Assembly: GCA_002373755.1 (NCBI GenBank)
Contig: DFJU01000124.1
Location: 1 to 6,979, forward strand
DNA from: Bacteroidales bacterium UBA3663
GTDB lineage: Bacteria; Bacteroidota; Bacteroidia; Bacteroidales; UBA3663
DNA length: 6,979 nucleotides
Direction of reading: 5' to 3'
Part shown: positions 6,089 to 6,979 of the stretch, piece after piece
Layout of the letters: each line of letters begins with the position of its first letter
Numbering within the stretch: the stretch's first letter is position 1
Translations under genes and position numbers: made by a program
Notes under the pieces: generated by a model
Seen by the model: the letters and a program-made list of their open reading frames with translations, nothing else
Databases searched by the model: none
Told to the model about the DNA's origin: nothing

Positions 6089-6979
6089 TTATGCCTTGGA
6101 TTTGTCGGTCAAGCCGTATTCGATGATTTTGCGGTGGATGGTGCGTTCGGAGATGCCGAGTTCTTCGGCCGCCTTGCGCTTGTTGCCGCCGTTGCGTTGC
6201 AGCGATTCGACGATGGCGGCACGTTCGCGGTCGCGTTTCGAGAGCGGTTGTGTGGCCGATGGTTTTTCGTCGGCCGATGCGGATTCGTCCATTTCGACCT
6301 CGACGGCCTCCTGCTCCTCAAAGTCGTCGTCCTGCTTCTTGTAGGGGCGGCCGATGCCTTGTCCGTCGCCGGCTGGAGCGAGCGCGTGGCTGTTTGTCGG
6401 GGTGGGGGCCGATGTCACGTCGGACAAGCCCAACTTCTGGCGCACCTCGTTCAGCTGGTTCTGCATGTTGAAAAGCAGCTGGTAGAGGAATGCCTTTTCG
6501 CCCGGCTTGAACATGTCGTCGTTGTGCTGGTCGGCATCGCCCACGGTGACTCTTGACTCGAATTCGGGCAGATGGCGGCGCAACACCTCTTCGCCGACGG
6601 GTCGTTCGTCTTCGGTGATGCAGAGTTCTTCGACCAGATGGCGCAGCTGTCGCACATTGCCCGGCCAGCTGTAGGCTTCGAGGGCGCGTTGTGCTTCGGG
6701 TGTGAGTGAGATTCGTTCCTTGCGGTAGCGCGATGCGAAGTCGCTCGAAAATTTTCGGAACAGCAGATAGATGTCCTTGCCACGGCTGCGCAGTGGCGGC
6801 ACGCGGATGATGATTGTCGAGAGGCGATAGTAAAGATCCTCGCGGAATTTGCCTTGTTCGATGGCTTTCAACAGGTTGCGGTTGGTCGCAGCCACGATTC
6901 GCACGTCGGTCTTCTTCACTTCCGATGAGCCCATGCGTTGGAATTCGCCCGATTCGAGCACGCGCAGCAGACGGGCCTG
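6089..6979 (-). CDS. Sigma-54-dependent transcriptional activator, C-terminal part
   Basis: An open frame of 296 residues enters from the right edge without a start and ends at TAA 6091-6089. It opens QARLLRVLESGEF, in the AAA+ core just after Walker B. VRIVAATN (26-33) is the sensor I strand, FREDLYYRL (45-53) carries the arginine-finger region, PPLRSRGKDI follows, and WPGNVRQL (105-112) is sensor II. A helix of about 155-185 and an acidic linker (about 215-240, DDDFEEQEAVEVEMDE) lead to a Fis-type helix-turn-helix at about 250-292 (NKRKAAEELGISERTIHRKI). Walker A, Walker B and the GAFTGA loop lie outside the window, as does any sensory domain. Such proteins remodel RNA polymerase holding RpoN to open promoters. 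An internal GTG at 6961 is not the start, since conserved sequence precedes it. It leads the lptE / TPR / secG genes, 3 nt before lptE. Confidence 0.93.
   Translation of the reverse strand, partial: QARLLRVLESGEFQRMGSSEVKKTDVRIVAATNRNLLKAIEQGKFREDLYYRLSTIIIRVPPLRSRGKDIYLLFRKFSSDFASRYRKERISLTPEAQRALEAYSWPGNVRQLRHLVEELCITEDERPVGEEVLRRHLPEFESRVTVGDADQHNDDMFKPGEKAFLYQLLFNMQNQLNEVRQKLGLSDVTSAPTPTNSHALAPAGDGQGIGRPYKKQDDDFEEQEAVEVEMDESASADEKPSATQPLSKRDRERAAIVESLQRNGGNKRKAAEELGISERTIHRKIIEYGLTDKSKA

Noticed and set aside
5729..6556. Plus-strand open frame of 275 codons across the lptE/activator genes
   Set aside because: It crosses two well-supported minus-strand genes and encodes a compositionally odd Val/Phe/Gly/Arg-rich product with no motif.

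Overview
The window looks like a chromosomal segment of a Bacteroidales bacterium (Prevotellaceae or a near relative is my guess). The reasons are the gene order sigma-54 activator / lptE / TPR protein / secG, which I know from Bacteroidales genomes; a Bacteroidetes-form LptE ending in the family-typical NATVANW; promoter elements of the Bacteroidetes TTTG / TAnnTTTG type; and a lack of strong Shine-Dalgarno sites. Most genes are GC-rich (about 55-60% in the lines I counted). The left edge is clearly less so (about 45% over the first 180 bases).

Layout. Bases 1-472 (minus) hold the N-terminal part of an AAA15-type ATPase with an intact Walker A motif, running off the left edge; this family is common in phage-defence loci. 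Bases 473-853 are an AT-rich divergent intergenic region with a good Bacteroidetes promoter for the next gene and a terminator-like hairpin with no obvious owner. Bases 854-2406 (plus) are a decayed gene for an exported six-hairpin-glycosidase-like protein, broken by an in-frame amber codon and then by a frame-shifting deletion; its promoter and terminator are still recognisable. Bases 2568-4275 (plus) hold a two-gene unit: a Y-family (UmuC/UvrX-like) translesion DNA polymerase with its catalytic acidic residues and a beta-clamp motif, followed 4 nt later by a 68-residue protein resembling the small YolD-like companions of such polymerases.

The right part (4410-6979) is a tightly packed minus-strand operon, read from the right edge leftward: a sigma-54-dependent activator (5' end outside the window), lptE, a TPR protein with a duplicated LIDQFL motif, and secG. 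It ends in a strong hairpin terminator at 4310-4348 lying between the convergent polymerase and secG units. lptE and secG are envelope-biogenesis genes (LPS transport and Sec export).

The stretches worth a second look are the ATPase at the left edge (its partner gene would lie outside), the polymerase plus small-protein pair with its nearly leaderless promoter, and the way the glycosidase gene has decayed. I see no complete new system within these bases: no CRISPR array, tRNA, rRNA or transposase.
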